Source: Trinickia diaoshuihuensis
GTDB taxonomy: Bacteria; Pseudomonadota; Gammaproteobacteria; Burkholderiales; Burkholderiaceae
Length of the DNA: 64,000 bases
Assembly: GCF_003390925.1 (NCBI RefSeq)
Contig: NZ_QUBS01000079.1
Location: 1 to 64,000 of the forward strand
Direction: 5' to 3'
The stretch's first letter is position 1; each line of letters starts with the position of its first letter. The position numbers and the translations under genes were made by a program. Under the pieces are notes generated by a model. It saw only the letters and a program-made list of their open reading frames with translations. It did not search any database and had not been told where the DNA came from. Positions 62,505 to 64,000 of this stretch are shown here, piece by piece.

Positions 62505-63326
62505 ATGCGCACGATCCGATCGGCTCGTAACCGTTTTGTCTCGCCCGATCGCCGAGCCGTGCTGCGCGCATTGACGCCATGGCTCGTCCCGGTTGCGCTG
62601 CTCGTCGCCTGGGAGATGGCGGCTCGCAGCGGCACGCTGTCGGCTCGCGTCTTGCCCGAGCCGCTCGCCGTGGTCCGCGCGGCATGGGCGCTCGTGCAAT
62701 CGGGCGAGATGTGGACCGACGTCAAGGTCAGCGCCTGGCGCGCGGCGGCCGGTTTCGCGCTCGGCGGCGGAATCGGGTTCGCGCTCGGCTTGTTGACCGG
62801 GTTGTCGAAAATCGCCGACGTCGCGCTCGACTCGACGATTCAAATGATCCGCAACATCCCGGCCCTCGCGTTGATCCCGCTCGTGATTCTCTGGTTCGGC
62901 ATCGACGAAAGCGCAAAACTCTTTCTGGTCGCGCTCGGTGTGTTCTTTCCCGTCTACGTCAACACATACCACGGTGTGCGCTCGGTCGACGCGGGACTCG
63001 TGGAGATGGCCAAGAGCTACGGCTTGAAGGGGTTCGCGCTCTACCGCGACGTCGTCATGCCCGGCGCGTTGCCGTCGATTCTCGTCGGCGTGCGCTTCGC
63101 GCTGGGACTGACCTGGGTCATGCTGATCGTGGCGGAAACGGTCTCGGCCCAGTCGGGTATCGGCTACATGACGATGAATGCCCGCGAGTTTCTTCAGACC
63201 GACGTCGTGGTCGTCGGCATTTTGCTCTATGCCGTGCTAGGCAAGCTCGCCGACTTGCTCGCGAAAGGGCTCGAGCGCGCCCTGCTACCCTGGCATCCCG
63301 CGTATCGATCAGGAGCAAAAACATGA
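62505..63326 (+). CDS. ssuC: Alkanesulfonate ABC transporter permease
   Basis: 273 residues with six TM helices and the EAA-type [22 protein letters not shown]. Start at 62505 with GGAGG eight bases upstream, 14 bases after ssuD. Confidence 0.9.
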   Translation: MRTIRSARNRFVSPDRRAVLRALTPWLVPVALLVAWEMAARSGTLSARVLPEPLAVVRAAWALVQSGEMWTDVKVSAWRAAAGFALGGGIGFALGLLTGLSKIADVALDSTIQMIRNIPALALIPLVILWFGIDESAKLFLVALGVFFPVYVNTYHGVRSVDAGLVEMAKSYGLKGFALYRDVVMPGALPSILVGVRFALGLTWVMLIVAETVSAQSGIGYMTMNAREFLQTDVVVVGILLYAVLGKLADLLAKGLERALLPWHPAYRSGAKT

Positions 63327-64000
63327 GCGGAACGATACTGACCGCATCTTTCGGCGCGATCTCGGGTACCGACCTCGAAGCGGAACTGACGGCTTCGCCA
63401 CGCCGCGACAGTACACCGGCGGCGCGAGGGGCGCATGGCGAACCGGCGCCCCGGCCGCTGCCGCGTGCGCAAGGGGCGCCGGTCGTCTCGCTGCGCGGCG
63501 TGAGCAAACGCTACGGCGAGCGGCTCGTCCTCGACCGCATCGATCTGTCGATCGCGCACGGCAGCTTCGTGTCGATCGTCGGACGCAGCGGCTGCGGCAA
63601 GTCCACCTTGCTACGGCTCGTTGCCGCGCTCGAGCAACCCAGCGCCGGTACGCTCGTCAAGCAAGATACGAAGGGCGGCGCGCTCGATACGCGGATCATG
63701 TACCAGGACGCACGGCTGCTGCCGTGGAAAACCGTCTTGGAGAACGTCACGCTCGGGCTGGGCAAGCAGGCGCGCGACCACGCCCGCGCGGTGCTGGATG
63801 ACGTCGGCCTCCTCGCTCGCGCCGGCGATTGGCCGGCCGAACTTTCGGGTGGTCAACGGCAACGCGTGGCTTTGGCACGCGCGCTCGTGCACCGGCCGCA
63901 ACTTCTGCTGCTCGACGAACCGCTCGGCGCCCTAGATGCATTGACCCGCATCGAAATGCATGCGCTTATCGGCCGGCTCTGGGAAGAATATCGGTTCACC
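63323..64000 (+). CDS. ssuB: Alkanesulfonate ABC transporter ATPase (partial)
   Basis: The ATG overlaps the ssuC stop (ATGA). An unusually long N-terminal lead of about 60 residues is rich in Ala/Pro. Walker [10 protein letters not shown], signature [15 protein letters not shown] and Walker [12 protein letters not shown] follow. The frame is open to the right edge (226 codons), so the C-terminus is missing. Confidence 0.9.
   Translation, partial: MSGTILTASFGAISGTDLEAELTASPRRDSTPAARGAHGEPAPRPLPRAQGAPVVSLRGVSKRYGERLVLDRIDLSIAHGSFVSIVGRSGCGKSTLLRLVAALEQPSAGTLVKQDTKGGALDTRIMYQDARLLPWKTVLENVTLGLGKQARDHARAVLDDVGLLARAGDWPAELSGGQRQRVALARALVHRPQLLLLDEPLGALDALTRIEMHALIGRLWEEYRFT

Overview
The window looks like a chromosomal segment of a Burkholderia sensu lato bacterium (Burkholderia/Paraburkholderia/Trinickia type). 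It is GC-rich, and it carries catabolic ABC transporters, LysR, AraC and Lrp regulators and sulfur-assimilation operons of the kind usual in that group. This is inferred from gene content; there is no rRNA or tRNA here to place it.

Region 1 (about 1-13.1 kb) is an accessory island. On the minus strand, a large tyrosine recombinase (561 codons), a start/stop-coupled 51-aa ORF and a second, short tyrosine recombinase are followed by one strong sigma70-like promoter with an operator-like inverted repeat. Downstream of that promoter lies a uniformly oriented train of about 28 small genes. Almost every junction in the train carries the same heptamer, GGAAAAC on the coding strand: 16 exact copies plus several near copies. 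The motif is often fused to the stop codon as TAGGAAAAC and is sometimes well separated from the ribosome binding site. Cargo includes an Abi_C-like abortive-infection protein, a transglutaminase-like protein, a uracil-DNA-glycosylase-like protein, membrane proteins, zinc-knuckle proteins and many unknowns. The layout is integron-like (recombinase, then promoter, then a one-way array), but neither recombinase nor repeat is a classical integron part. A frameshifted HNH endonuclease remnant lies behind the recombinases.

Region 2 (13.3-32 kb) holds a standalone deaminase-fold protein with a serine-repeat linker and then a compact minus-strand biosynthetic operon. The operon encodes a 2Fe-2S ferredoxin, two haem-oxygenase-like diiron enzymes, three ATP-grasp ligases, a PLP decarboxylase, a NodU/CmcH-type carbamoyltransferase, an amidohydrolase-fold protein that appears to lack its metal ligands, an SGNH-hydrolase-like protein and an SDR. 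An HxlR regulator, an uncharacterised protein and a 14-TM DHA2-type exporter follow upstream. The promoters of the operon and the exporter share a GTTnCAAnTTGnAAC-type operator over the -35 box. The HxlR promoter and the operon promoter share an AACTAGTT palindrome. I do not recognise the product; this is a strong candidate for an undescribed peptide-like, carbamoylated and oxidised metabolite.

Region 3 (32-57 kb) is mostly catabolic. It has a secreted propeller-like protein, LysR, an AcpA-type phosphoesterase, a bicupin, aldehyde dehydrogenase, RidA, two FAD amine/amino-acid oxidases, an aspartoacylase-like deacylase, a short AraC protein, a complete Dpp-type peptide ABC transporter, a HAD hydrolase, GNAT, GhrA, a class III aminotransferase, Lrp/AsnC, a tartrate-dehydrogenase-like enzyme and a semialdehyde dehydrogenase. 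Together they suggest import of an acylated or peptide-like amine, deacylation, amine oxidation or transamination, and aldehyde oxidation.

Region 4 (56.6-64 kb) holds an atypical SDR with a divergent LysR, the sulfate transporter genes cysT-cysW-cysA (no periplasmic binding protein in the window), and divergently ssuD-ssuC-ssuB for alkanesulfonate use. ssuB runs off the right edge.
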